DNA of 33,767 nucleotides from Caloramator fervidus. GTDB taxonomy: Bacteria > Bacillota > Clostridia > Clostridiales > Caloramatoraceae. Below the pieces are notes generated by a model. It saw nothing but the letters and a program-made list of their open reading frames with translations. It had not been told where the DNA came from and did not search any database. Below, in pieces: positions 19,240 to 26,344 of this stretch. Position numbers and translations under genes: made by a program. The first letter of the stretch is position 1, and each line of letters begins with the position of its first letter. The stretch is taken from positions 1 through 33,767 of the forward strand of contig NZ_FNUK01000019.1 of the NCBI RefSeq assembly GCF_900108045.1. Direction: 5' to 3'.

Positions 19240-19491
19240 AAAAAGAGGGGAATATGTTTTATGATGAATTGAAAATATTATATCCTGTAAGTTCATATTG
19301 TCACAGTTTAAAATAAAAGAACCTTGGTCTTTAGCTTGAATAATTGAGTTGAGTTTTATTAAAGGGGTATTTGTTTCAGAGTATATGTATATATCTGAAG
19401 GAATGTTTTGGCTTATCTTATAAACTTCATAGCCTAGATTTTTTAATTCTTGATATATGTTTTCAAGGGAATCCTCTACGCTTATTATCAT
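19237..19491 (-). CDS. YkuS-like protein (UPF0180 family)
   Basis: The 84-residue protein begins MIISVEDSLENIYQELKNLGYEVYKI, matching the pattern of the UPF0180/YkuS family (VEDSLxNVxxxLxxxGYEV). Function is unknown. It lacks membrane segments and cysteine motifs. It is the last gene of a three-gene minus-strand group after ytvI and yyaC. Its ribosome site GGAGG lies within the 3' arm of the terminator hairpin that follows yyaC, which could make its translation depend on how that hairpin folds. The C-terminal half is less conserved, so the family call is likely rather than certain. Confidence 0.72.
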   Translation of the reverse strand: MIISVEDSLENIYQELKNLGYEVYKISQNIPSDIYIYSETNTPLIKLNSIIQAKDQGSFILNCDNMNLQDIIFSIHHKTYSPLF

Positions 19492-19493
19492 AC

Positions 19494-19530
19494 AAAACCC
19501 TCCTGAATATATTTTTAGCAGGAGGGTTTT
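19494..19530 (-). terminator. yyaC terminator hairpin containing the ykuS ribosome site
   Basis: On the minus strand AAAACCCTCCTG pairs perfectly with CAGGAGGGTTTT over 12 bp around a 13-nt loop. The 3' arm ends in UUUU and also contains the GGAGG Shine-Dalgarno of ykuS, whose ATG lies 2 nt beyond the arm. On the plus strand it would also have a short T-run. Confidence 0.75.
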
Positions 19531-19555
19531 ATGTTATTCTATGTATATTTTGGAA

Positions 19556-20134
19556 TCACCTTATTGTAATGTTTGAATTAAGGTATAGTTTTTTAAGGGA
19601 AAGATATAAGGAAAAGGATATAACATCTGCCATTTTCATTACGAGGGATAGCCTAGTGTTCTGAAGAACAAAATATTCCATAAATCCTGACATGTTTACT
19701 ATTCCTGTTATTGAAATATCACCAACGGGAGTAAGATTTTTGTTAACTCCAGCTCCAGGAAAGATAGGACCCTGATATAAATTTATTTTGCCTATGTTTT
19801 CAACTTTACCAAGGGAAGCATCTATGGCTATTATGTATGGGTTTTTGTAGTTTGAGTAAATCATTTCTATATAATTGTTTAAATTTTTAGCATGGACAGG
19901 AGTTTCAAGGGTACCATATATGTCAATTTCTTTTAAATTATAACTTTTAGTTAATTTGTCTCCAACTAAAGGGCCAAGGCAATCTCCTGTAGATCTGTCG
20001 GTTCCTATACAGAGGATGACTATTCTGTTTACCTCTACGTCTTTAATAAGATTTGTTATTTCATTAGAAAGAATGAATGGAGAATGTGGTTTGTCGCTTT
20101 CAATGGAAATTTGCAGCTTCTTTTCTTGTAGCAT
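19556..20134 (-). CDS. yyaC: YyaC family protein (DUF1256, GPR-like spore protease type)
   Basis: The 192-residue protein contains ILCIGTDRSTGDCLGPLVGDKL (about 40-61) and IIAIDASLGKVENIG, the acidic clusters shared by YyaC/DUF1256 proteins and the germination protease GPR. Later it has PGAGVNKNLTPVGDISITGIVN. YyaC is found in endospore-formers and lies close to parB in B. subtilis, as it does here, but proteolysis by it has not been shown to my knowledge. The ATG follows AAAGGGAGG, and that site is itself the 3' arm of a hairpin after ytvI. The gene is on the lagging strand. Confidence 0.9.
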   Translation of the reverse strand: MLQEKKLQISIESDKPHSPFILSNEITNLIKDVEVNRIVILCIGTDRSTGDCLGPLVGDKLTKSYNLKEIDIYGTLETPVHAKNLNNYIEMIYSNYKNPYIIAIDASLGKVENIGKINLYQGPIFPGAGVNKNLTPVGDISITGIVNMSGFMEYFVLQNTRLSLVMKMADVISFSLYLSLKKLYLNSNITIR

Positions 20135-20141
20135 ATAAAAA

Positions 20142-20183
20142 CCTCCCTTTTGAATCTAGTTAAGATTTTTTCCAAAAGGGAGG
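20142..20183 (-). terminator. ytvI terminator hairpin containing the yyaC ribosome site
   Basis: On the minus strand CCTCCCTTTTG pairs perfectly with CAAAAGGGAGG over 11 bp. The 3' arm is followed by UUUUUAUAUG and includes the Shine-Dalgarno of yyaC. The layout repeats that found between yyaC and ykuS. Confidence 0.75.
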
Positions 20184-20192
20184 CTTAATATA

Positions 20193-21245
20193 CTATATAA
20201 CTTGTATTTTTTTAAGGATGTTGTAAAAAACCATTAAAAATATAAGATATAGCATTCCTAAAAATCCATAGGCTTTAACTCCTATATAAATTGATGCAAG
20301 GACCATAATAGGATTCAAACCAAGATTTGAAGATACAAGCTTTGGTTCAACTATTTGCCTTATTATGGTGATGATTATATATATTATTATTACAGCTATG
20401 GCCATGTAATATTTTTTCATTATTACAAAGTATATAACTAAAGAAAAGTATATAAGGCCAACCCCTAGTATAGGGAATATATCTAATAGGGCACATACTA
20501 AGCTTAAAAGGAAGGCATAGCTAAGCTTTAAGCTCGTGAAGGCAATTAAGCTTTCTAAAAATGTTAAGCTTACTAATATAGAGTAGGATTTGATGTATCC
20601 TATAAGCATTTTATATGCTTCAGAAATAAATTCTTCGAATTTTTTCTTTCCGTTTTCATTGAATATACTTGTAAGTTCCATTTCATAGAGGGTTATATCT
20701 TTTGATAAAAAGTATGTGGCTATAAAAGTTATTATTATAATTAAAAATACAGAAGGCAGTTTTATAGCAAAGGATAAAATGGTATTTAAAAGGGTTTGTA
20801 GCATGTTAAAGGCAGAGGAAAATATCTTGTTAAGGTTTGTTTGTAGCTTTTCAATTATAAAAGGGTCTAAATTTCTTACATGCCTTTCAAGGTTTATAAT
20901 AATATTTTGAATATAAGGGTATAAAGTATCAACATTTGGAATTTTAAAAAGAAGGGTTCTTGCTTCTGATATGATTTTTATTATTATTAAACTTAAGATA
21001 TAAAATATTAAACTAAAGGTTATACCAGTAGTTATAATAGATGATAAAGCAACAGGAAGTTTAAATTGTTTTATTAAAAATTTGTTAAAAGGTTTGTTTA
21101 TTAATGCTATAATAATAGCAAGAACAAAAGGTAGAGTGTAGGGAAGAGTCTTAAAGAATGTAAAAAATAATAGGGTGTAAATTAAAAGAAAAATAAAAAA
21201 TCTTTTAAGTTTTAGTATAAAATCTTTATTAAACATTTTTTTCAC
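20193..21245 (-). CDS. ytvI: AI-2E/YtvI-type sporulation membrane protein
   Basis: The 350-residue protein has about seven to eight membrane segments, with an N-terminal pair, a long amphipathic middle (about 95-160) and a C-terminal block containing FPILGVGLIYF and VEPKLVSSNLGLNPIMVLASIYIG. That block is typical of the AI-2E transporter (UPF0118) superfamily. Length and context with yyaC suggest the sporulation-associated YtvI branch; the exact subfamily and any substrate remain uncertain. It starts at an ATG with GTGAGGTG upstream and is divergent from cvpA across only 26 bp, too little for two full promoters. It is the first gene of the minus-strand group. Confidence 0.75.
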   Translation of the reverse strand: MKKMFNKDFILKLKRFFIFLLIYTLLFFTFFKTLPYTLPFVLAIIIALINKPFNKFLIKQFKLPVALSSIITTGITFSLIFYILSLIIIKIISEARTLLFKIPNVDTLYPYIQNIIINLERHVRNLDPFIIEKLQTNLNKIFSSAFNMLQTLLNTILSFAIKLPSVFLIIIITFIATYFLSKDITLYEMELTSIFNENGKKKFEEFISEAYKMLIGYIKSYSILVSLTFLESLIAFTSLKLSYAFLLSLVCALLDIFPILGVGLIYFSLVIYFVIMKKYYMAIAVIIIYIIITIIRQIVEPKLVSSNLGLNPIMVLASIYIGVKAYGFLGMLYLIFLMVFYNILKKIQVI

Positions 21246-21271
21246 CTCACTTTAATGTAAGAAGGGATATT

Positions 21272-21883
21272 ATGGAGGAGTTGATAAAGGTAAATTATCT
21301 TGATATAGCCGTAGTGCTAATATTATTATACGGTAGTTTGGATGGAATGCAAAAGGGTTTTGTTTTAACTTTAGTAAGGTTGTTCTTTTTAGGGCTTTCG
21401 ATCTACTTTTCAAAAGTTTTGTCTCCATATGTTATGGATTATATAATAAACAACACAAATATATATAGAAGTATGCAAAAAGTTTTTTTAGAAAAAATAA
21501 GCTCAAAGCAAACTCTAGATGTTTTAAATTTGTTTGTTGATAAAAAATATATATCAAGGATGGCTACAGATTTGTTTTTGACGGCAGCTACTTATTTTTT
21601 AGTTTTTTTAATTCTTAACATACTTTTTAATATAATTAGGGAAAACATAAAAATAAGGAAGGGTAAATTGGGTTTTTTAGATAAGTTATTGGGAATGATT
21701 TTAGGTTTTTTAAAATGTTTTTTTATAATATCTTTAATATTTGCTCTTTTAACTCCTATAATTAATATATCTTCAAGGGATAGTTTGCTAAATGAATTAA
21801 TACAAAGTTCAAAGGTGGCAAAGTATTTTTATCATTATAATATAATTTTTCCTATTATAAAGAAAATAAATAGTTTGAGGTAG
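21272..21883 (+). CDS. CvpA family membrane protein
   Basis: The 203-residue protein matches the CvpA family: a starting segment NYLDIAVVLILLYGSLDGMQKGFVLTLVRL with the typical DG-x-x-KG turn, about four membrane helices, and a conserved LGFLDKLLGMILGFLKCFFI before the last helices. CvpA of E. coli is needed for colicin V production and envelope integrity; its role in clostridia is unknown. The ATG at 21272 has AGAAGGGA upstream. The gene starts 26 bp from divergent ytvI, and a 65-80 bp gap follows before yedF. Confidence 0.85.
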   Translation: MEELIKVNYLDIAVVLILLYGSLDGMQKGFVLTLVRLFFLGLSIYFSKVLSPYVMDYIINNTNIYRSMQKVFLEKISSKQTLDVLNLFVDKKYISRMATDLFLTAATYFLVFLILNILFNIIRENIKIRKGKLGFLDKLLGMILGFLKCFFIISLIFALLTPIINISSRDSLLNELIQSSKVAKYFYHYNIIFPIIKKINSLR

Positions 21884-21914
21884 TTTTATTAATTATTTTT
21901 ATATATCTTTATTT

Positions 21915-21935
21915 TGGTAAAAGTTTATTTTACCA
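21915..21935. repeat. Inverted repeat upstream of yedF
   Basis: TGGTAAAA (21915-21922) and TTTTACCA (21928-21935) form a perfect 8-bp inverted repeat with a 5-bp spacer, 28 bp before the yedF start. No T-run follows, so it is more likely an operator or mRNA stem than a terminator. Confidence 0.55.
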
Positions 21936-21963
21936 TAGATAAAAAAGGATGGTGGGTGATATA

Positions 21964-22566
21964 ATGAAGGTATTAGATTGCAGAGGTCTTACTTGTCCGA
22001 AACCTGTTATATTAACAAAAAAAGAAGTAGAAGGGCAGGATTTTGACGAACTTCAAATAATTGTAGATAACAAAGCTTCAAAGGAAAACGTTGCTAAGTA
22101 TTTAAAAAGCGCAAATGTAGCTTTTGATGTTGAAGAAAAGGATGGGCTATATTATTTTTATGCAAAAAAAGATGGAGATTTAAAAAAGGTAGAAGAGCCT
22201 ATTGTTTGTAGTATAAGTAATGCAGAAATAGATACATCTTTAACTTATATAATATCGACGGATAAAATGGGATTAGGTGATGATAAGCTTGGAAGTATGC
22301 TTATGAAAAGCTTTATATATTCTTTAACTGAAATTTCACAAAAGCCGGGGACTATTATATTTTTAAATTCCGGAGTTTTTCTTACCACAGAGGGTTCAGA
22401 TGTTTTAGACAGTCTAAAAAAGCTTGAAGAGCTTGGGGTAGAGATCTTATCCTGTGGAACATGTTTAGATTTTTATAATTTAAAGGAAAAACTTGTTGTA
22501 GGAACTGTAACTAATATGTATACTATAGTTGAAAAGATGAATTCAACAAAAACTATAAAAATATGA
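21964..22566 (+). CDS. yedF: YedF: TusA-like plus DsrE-like sulfurtransferase/selenium metabolism protein
   Basis: The 200-residue protein fuses an N-terminal SirA/TusA-like domain (MKVLDCRGLTCPKPVILTKK, with the family CPxP motif) to a C-terminal DsrE-like domain, about 85-200, with LGSMLMKSFIYSLTE and GVEILSCGTCLDFY. This architecture is annotated as the selenium-metabolism YedF family; TusA relatives carry persulfide on the CPxP cysteine. The ATG at 21964 is chosen because GGTGG lies about 8 bases upstream; an in-frame ATG at 21949 lacks such spacing. The DUF3343 gene follows after 9 bp in the same unit. No selD or selA lies in this window. Confidence 0.88.
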   Translation: MKVLDCRGLTCPKPVILTKKEVEGQDFDELQIIVDNKASKENVAKYLKSANVAFDVEEKDGLYYFYAKKDGDLKKVEEPIVCSISNAEIDTSLTYIISTDKMGLGDDKLGSMLMKSFIYSLTEISQKPGTIIFLNSGVFLTTEGSDVLDSLKKLEELGVEILSCGTCLDFYNLKEKLVVGTVTNMYTIVEKMNSTKTIKI

Positions 22567-22575
22567 GGGATAGCT

Positions 22576-22821
22576 ATGAATGTTCTTATAACATTTGACA
22601 GCACAAACTTTGCAATACAATGTGAAGCAGTATTAAAACAACAAGGAATAAAAGGCAACATAATGCCTACTCCAAGGGAGATAACAAAAAGCTGTGGAAT
22701 TTCTATTAAAATATTCCATGATGATTTAGAAAAAGTAAAAGAATTAATTAAAGAAGGAAAAATAAAGGTTAAAAGGCTTTATAAGTTTGATGAAAATAAA
22801 ATTTTTGAACCTATAGAGTAG
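22576..22821 (+). CDS. DUF3343 protein (putative Se/S carrier-like)
   Basis: The 81-residue protein starts MNVLITFDSTNFAIQCEAVLKQQGI and carries PREITKSCGISIKI, the conserved C-G motif of DUF3343. Such proteins are commonly encoded beside yedF and are described as putative selenium- or sulfur-carrier-like proteins, with Cys39-type residues as the likely carrier. It starts 9 bp after yedF and ends at an intrinsic terminator, so the two form a two-gene unit. Role in this organism is unproven. The ribosome site GAGGGA before the ATG is acceptable. Confidence 0.85.
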   Translation: MNVLITFDSTNFAIQCEAVLKQQGIKGNIMPTPREITKSCGISIKIFHDDLEKVKELIKEGKIKVKRLYKFDENKIFEPIE

Positions 22822-22845
22822 CACACTTTAGGTGTGCTTTTTTTA
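22820..22845 (+). terminator. yedF-DUF3343 terminator
   Basis: A 7-bp perfect stem AGCACAC/GTGTGCT with loop TTTAG is followed by a run of T residues to 22845. It starts at the DUF3343 stop codon. Confidence 0.9.
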
Positions 22846-22874
22846 TTGAATGTATTTTAAAAATAGTGTAAACT
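22846..22874 (+). promoter_or_regulatory. Possible promoter of the MscS gene
   Basis: TTGAAT (22846-22851), a 17-bp spacer and TAAACT (22869-22874) lie between the preceding terminator and the MscS gene. The -35 is good, the -10 only moderate. Confidence 0.5.
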
Positions 22875-22893
22875 TACTAAAGAGGTGAGAAAT

Positions 22894-23706
22894 ATGATTA
22901 ACAATTTAGATTTAATGGGTATATTAGAGGTAGTTATAAAAATAATAGTTATTTTGATTTTGATGAAGGTTGTTATAAGGTTAGGAAGTAGATTAATAAA
23001 TAACTTTTTTGAAAAGCAAAAAACAACGAAATTTGGGCTTAATGACAGAAAAGCTGATACTTTAAAGGAGCTTTTTAAAAGTTTATTAAGATATAGCGTT
23101 TATGTCCTTTCTTTTATTTGGATTTTTGAAACTTTAGGATTTGATGTAAAAACTCTTATTGCAGTTACAGGAGTTGCGGGCGTTGCTATAGGTTTTGGAG
23201 CACAAAGTCTTGTAAGGGATGTTATTTCGGGCTTTTTTATACTTATGGAGGATCAATTTGCTGTTGGAGATTATGTTACAATAGATGGGCTTTCAGGAGT
23301 AGTTGAGGCTTTAGGAATAAGAGTAACTAAACTTAGGGATTTTTCAGGAGACCTTCATATAATACCTAATGGCTCTATATCAAAAGTAACCAATAGGTCA
23401 AGAGGAAATATGAGGGCTTTGGTTGATGTTACTGTTGCCTATGAGGAGGATGTTGACAGGGCAATAGATTTATTAAAAAAAATATGTAAGGAAGTTAGGG
23501 ATGATTTTGAAACTATAGTCGAAGGTCCCGAAGTTTTGGGGGTTGTAAATTTTTTAGAAACCGGTTATGTTATAAGGATAGTAGCAAAAACTTTACCAAT
23601 GAAGCAATGGGATGTTGAAATGGAGCTTAGAAGAAGAATAAAAAGCCAATTTGATAAAGAAAAAATACAAATAGCTGTTCCTAAAAGAGTTATAGTAAAC
23701 AAATGA
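22894..23706 (+). CDS. Small-conductance mechanosensitive channel, MscS family
   Basis: The 270-residue protein has about three membrane helices (two N-terminal plus the pore helix [30 protein letters not shown], the glycine/alanine-rich TM3 of MscS). The beta domain follows ([23 protein letters not shown]) and then a cytoplasmic alpha/beta cage. MscS channels release solutes under hypo-osmotic shock. The ATG at 22894 has GAGGTG 6 bases upstream; an in-frame GTG at 22885 lies inside that site and is rejected. The DUF951 gene follows after 13 bp, probably in the same transcript. Confidence 0.93.
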   Translation: MINNLDLMGILEVVIKIIVILILMKVVIRLGSRLINNFFEKQKTTKFGLNDRKADTLKELFKSLLRYSVYVLSFIWIFETLGFDVKTLIAVTGVAGVAIGFGAQSLVRDVISGFFILMEDQFAVGDYVTIDGLSGVVEALGIRVTKLRDFSGDLHIIPNGSISKVTNRSRGNMRALVDVTVAYEEDVDRAIDLLKKICKEVRDDFETIVEGPEVLGVVNFLETGYVIRIVAKTLPMKQWDVEMELRRRIKSQFDKEKIQIAVPKRVIVNK

Positions 23707-23719
23707 AAGGAGTGGAATT

Positions 23720-23923
23720 TTGAAGGAGTTTTATTTAGGAGATGTAGTAGAAACAAAAAAGGAACATCCTTGTGGAAATAAAACTTGGGAAGTTATAAGG
23801 CTTGGAGCTGATATAAAAATAAAATGCTTAAAATGTGGAAGAATAGTAATGCTTCCAAGGTCTAAATTTGAAAAGGTTGTAAAGAAAATAATAAAAAGTG
23901 CACAAGATAATATTGCACAATAA
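23720..23923 (+). CDS. DUF951 family protein (YyzM-like)
   Basis: The 67-residue protein begins [47 protein letters not shown], matching DUF951. It has three cysteines, C18 and the CLKC pair, in a small beta-rich fold that may bind metal. Function is unknown. It starts at TTG, supported by AAAGGAGTGG 8 bases upstream, and follows MscS by 13 bp. The rpsF promoter and leader begin inside its last codons. DUF951 genes commonly lie near rpsF-ssb-rpsR in Firmicutes. Confidence 0.88.
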   Translation: MKEFYLGDVVETKKEHPCGNKTWEVIRLGADIKIKCLKCGRIVMLPRSKFEKVVKKIIKSAQDNIAQ

Positions 23924-23941
23924 TAACTTATATGTTAAAAT
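23913..23941 (+). promoter_or_regulatory. rpsF operon promoter (extended -10)
   Basis: TTGCAC (23913-23918), a 17-bp spacer and TAAAAT (23936-23941) preceded by TGT give an extended -10 promoter. The -35 overlaps the end of the DUF951 gene. Confidence 0.7.
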
Positions 23942-23948
23942 ATTAAAG

Positions 23949-23985
23949 TCCCTGCCCATGTGATTGGGCCTTAGTCCAGAGGGAG
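23949..23985 (+). promoter_or_regulatory. rpsF leader structure (candidate S6:S18-binding site)
   Basis: In the 5' leader, TCCCT pairs with AGGGA (outer stem) enclosing an inner stem GCCCA/TGGGC, with an unpaired CTTAGTCCAG on the 3' side. The 3' arm touches the GGAGG ribosome site of rpsF. Autoregulatory S6:S18 leaders are known for this operon in many bacteria; whether this fold matches their conserved motif has not been checked. Confidence 0.45.
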
Positions 23986-23997
23986 GAGGTGAAAGGA

Positions 23998-24282
23998 ATG
24001 AGAAGATACGAAACTCTTTTCGTAATCGCACCAAATGTAGCTGAAGAAGAAGTTAAGGCTACAATAGAAAAAATAAAGGGTGTAATTGAAAACGGCGGTG
24101 GAGTTATTGAAAATGTTGATGAGTGGGGCAAGAGAAGACTTGCTTACGAAATAAAGCATTTTAATGAAGGTTACTATGTATTAATTAACTTCACTGCGAA
24201 CCCTGACTTACCTAAGGAAGTAGACAGGGTTTTAAGAATCTCCGACAATGTTATAAGACACATAGTTGTTAAATTAGACTAA
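23998..24282 (+). CDS. rpsF: 30S ribosomal protein S6
   Basis: The 94-residue protein starts MRRYETLFVIAPN and contains EEVKATIEKIKGVIENGGG, DEWGKRRLAYEIKHFNEGYYVLINF and RVLRISDNVIRHIVVKL, the standard S6 fold. S6 binds S18 on the 30S platform. The ATG at 23998 has GGAGG 8 bases upstream; the in-frame GTG at 23989 lies in the ribosome site. A promoter and a structured leader precede it. ssb starts 15 bp after its stop, in the conserved rpsF-ssb-rpsR order. Confidence 0.97.
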   Translation: MRRYETLFVIAPNVAEEEVKATIEKIKGVIENGGGVIENVDEWGKRRLAYEIKHFNEGYYVLINFTANPDLPKEVDRVLRISDNVIRHIVVKLD

Positions 24283-24297
24283 TTAAGGTGGGATATA

Positions 24298-24708
24298 ATG
24301 AATAAAGTTTTTTTAATAGGCAGGCTAACTCGTGACCCTGAGATAAGATATACAGCAGGGACGGGTATTGCCGTGACCACCTTTACGTTAGCAGTTGATA
24401 GACCCTATGTAAATCAAAGTGGTCAGAGGGAAACAGATTTTATACCTATAGTTTGCTGGAGAAAGCTTGCGGAGCTTGTTGCTAATAACTTGACAAAAGG
24501 AAGGCTTGTTGCAGTTTCAGGCTCTATACAAACAAGAAAGTATCAGGCTCAAGATGGGACAAACAGGTATGTTACTGAAGTGGTGGCAGATGAAGTAAAG
24601 TTTTTAGACAGGCCAAAGGAACAGGCTGGGTCTTTTGTACAGGATGAAGTTGCAAGCGACGAAGGAGATTTCTTCCCTGTCGATGGTGAGGATGACATTC
24701 CATTTTAA
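24298..24708 (+). CDS. ssb: Single-stranded DNA-binding protein
   Basis: SSB coats single-stranded DNA at forks and recruits partners through its C-terminal tip. The 136-residue protein has the OB-fold (MNKVFLIGRLTRDPEIRYT, RETDFIPIVCWRKLAE, VSGSIQTRKYQ) up to about 105, a short acidic linker and the conserved DDIPF tip. The ATG follows AAGGTGGG. It is co-transcribed with rpsF and rpsR. Its linker is short compared with many Firmicutes SSBs. Confidence 0.97.
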   Translation: MNKVFLIGRLTRDPEIRYTAGTGIAVTTFTLAVDRPYVNQSGQRETDFIPIVCWRKLAELVANNLTKGRLVAVSGSIQTRKYQAQDGTNRYVTEVVADEVKFLDRPKEQAGSFVQDEVASDEGDFFPVDGEDDIPF

Positions 24709-24731
24709 AACTTAGGTAAGGAGGGGATATG

Positions 24732-24971
24732 ATGTCAAACGCAAAGAAGGCAACAAAGCAAAAAAAGAAAAAGAGAGTTTGCGCATTCTGCGTTGATAAG
24801 ATTGAATACATCGACTACAAGGATGTTGCAAGACTTAAAAAATATATAACAGAAAGAGCAAAGATTCTTCCAAGAAGAATTACAGGAAATTGCGCAAAAC
24901 ATCAAAGACAATTAACTGTTGCTATAAAGAGAGCAAGAAATGTTGCTTTACTTCCATTTACAACAGAATAA
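24732..24971 (+). CDS. rpsR: 30S ribosomal protein S18
   Basis: The 79-residue product [26 protein letters not shown]... carries the S18 core with [32 protein letters not shown]. It has a CAFC pair and an NCAKH site, a possible Zn-binding set (the cysteine-containing form of S18). Two adjacent ATGs exist; the second (24732) has the better 7-base spacing from GGAGG. The first (24729) would add one Met. It is the last gene of rpsF-ssb-rpsR and is followed by a terminator. Confidence 0.97.
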   Translation: MSNAKKATKQKKKKRVCAFCVDKIEYIDYKDVARLKKYITERAKILPRRITGNCAKHQRQLTVAIKRARNVALLPFTTE

Positions 24972-24975
24972 AGCT

Positions 24976-25000
24976 AAAAGGTGCCCGCTGGGCACTTTTT
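24976..25000 (+). terminator. rpsR terminator
   Basis: Core stem GTGCCC/GGGCAC with loop GCT, extended by A-T pairs, followed by TTTTTATTTTATT. It closes the rpsF-ssb-rpsR unit. Confidence 0.9.
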
Positions 25001-25014
25001 ATTTTATTATTATG

Positions 25015-25023
25015 TGATATAAT
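25015..25023 (+). promoter_or_regulatory. Extended -10 promoter of the MazG-like to dnaB unit
   Basis: TGA followed by a perfect TATAAT (25018-25023) forms an extended -10, 36 bp before the MazG-like start. The -35 region is only T-rich, overlapping the preceding terminator. Confidence 0.55.
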
Positions 25024-25058
25024 AAGAATAAATGATTGTGGTATTTGGAGGTGTTAAA

Positions 25059-25370
25059 ATGGGGGAAGAATTGGATATAATGGGCAATATAAAACTTATA
25101 GAAACTTATAAAACGTTTTTGTTGACATCAGTTTCAGACCTTCATGTGTCAATGTTAAAGGGAAGTAGAGCTAACTTAGATGAAATAAAGGATGAATTAT
25201 CACAAATTATAATATTGTCATATCTTTTAGCTAAAAAGCTTGGAATTGACTATTCTAGCATAGATGATAAAATAATTAAAAAATTAAGAGTTAGCCTTTC
25301 AGAGGATGAAAATCAAGAGAACGCCGACTATTTAAGTTTAATTACATATTTAAAGGAAGGTAGGGAATAG
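25059..25370 (+). CDS. MazG-like family protein
   Basis: The 103-residue helical protein (MGEELDIMGNIKLIETYKTFLLTSVSDL...) resembles the short MazG-like proteins encoded in clostridial genomes near yybS and gdpP, with LDEIKDELSQIIILSYLLAKKLGIDYSSIDDKI. MazG enzymes hydrolyse nucleoside triphosphates using an EExxE...ExxD metal site. Here only scattered acidic residues (DEIKDE, SIDDK) are seen, so activity cannot be assumed. The ATG at 25059 has GGAGG 8 bases upstream; an in-frame ATG at 25032 precedes that site and is rejected. yybS follows after 5 bp. Confidence 0.7.
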   Translation: MGEELDIMGNIKLIETYKTFLLTSVSDLHVSMLKGSRANLDEIKDELSQIIILSYLLAKKLGIDYSSIDDKIIKKLRVSLSEDENQENADYLSLITYLKEGRE

Positions 25371-25375
25371 ATTAG

Positions 25376-26332
25376 ATGAATACAACAAGGGCGCTTATAG
25401 AGTCCGCACTTCTTACTGCTATTGCAGTGGTTTTAGTATTAGTTAGTATATATGTTCCTATATTTTATTTTATAGGTCTTTTCATGTGGCCTTTGCCAAT
25501 TGCGCTTATTCAGATAAAGCATGGTTATAAATATAGTTTTATTTCTTTAATTGCAACAACTATTATAGTTCTTCTTTTTACTGATCCTTATACTGCTTTG
25601 GGATTTGCAATTACAAATGGTATATTAGGGATTGTTTTAGGAATAATGATAAAAAGAAAAGAAAGTGCTATAAATACTATATTTGTAATGATAATTATAA
25701 ACATAATATCTGTTACGATATCAATAAAAATATTTGGACTAATAGCAGGTCAGGATTATATAAAACTTATTTTAGATGAGTTTTATAATAGCATAGATAC
25801 AGCAAAAAGTTTTTATGAAAAACTAGGAATTCAAAAGGATTTATACGAAAATGCTTTAAAATCTATTCCTCCTAAAGAGATGCTTATGATGCTCATACCT
25901 TTTGCTATATTTTCTCATGGGTTTATTTCAGCTATGATAACCTATATTTTAGCTAAGAATATATATTCAAGATTTGGGATAGAACTAGATGGTATACCTA
26001 AGTTTTCAAACTGGTATATTCCTATAAAGCTAGCTATTTCAATTATGTTTATAGTTTTGATTGGATATATAGCTTCTTATTTTAAAATAAAAAATGCAGA
26101 TGCAATACTTTTAAATTCTATGTATTTAATGCTTGTTGTATTTGCGGTAAACGGGCTTGCGGCCCTAAGTTTTTGGTTTGATAAGCAGGGGATTTCAAAG
26201 TCTTTAAAAGTAGTCCTTTTAGTGTTTGCTTTTGTATTTTTAGGAAATATACTATTTTTAATAGGAGTAGCTGACTATTCCTTGAATTTAAGGAAGTTAG
26301 ATAAGTCAAGGATTAGGCATTCTCCAAAATAA
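25376..26332 (+). CDS. yybS: YybS family membrane protein (DUF2232)
   Basis: The 318-residue protein has about eight to nine membrane helices and starts MNTTRALIESALLTAIAVVLVLVSIYVPIF, the DUF2232/YybS pattern. The first half resembles small-molecule transporter S-components such as those of ECF systems; the second half carries the YybS-specific block GLAALSFWFDKQGISK. Function is unknown. It lies between the MazG-like gene and gdpP, the same neighbourhood as yybS-yybT in B. subtilis. The ribosome site is weak (GGGAATAG before the ATG), so coupling to the upstream gene is likely. gdpP follows after 12 bp. Confidence 0.88.
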   Translation: MNTTRALIESALLTAIAVVLVLVSIYVPIFYFIGLFMWPLPIALIQIKHGYKYSFISLIATTIIVLLFTDPYTALGFAITNGILGIVLGIMIKRKESAINTIFVMIIINIISVTISIKIFGLIAGQDYIKLILDEFYNSIDTAKSFYEKLGIQKDLYENALKSIPPKEMLMMLIPFAIFSHGFISAMITYILAKNIYSRFGIELDGIPKFSNWYIPIKLAISIMFIVLIGYIASYFKIKNADAILLNSMYLMLVVFAVNGLAALSFWFDKQGISKSLKVVLLVFAFVFLGNILFLIGVADYSLNLRKLDKSRIRHSPK

Positions 26333-26344
26333 TGGAGGGTCGTT

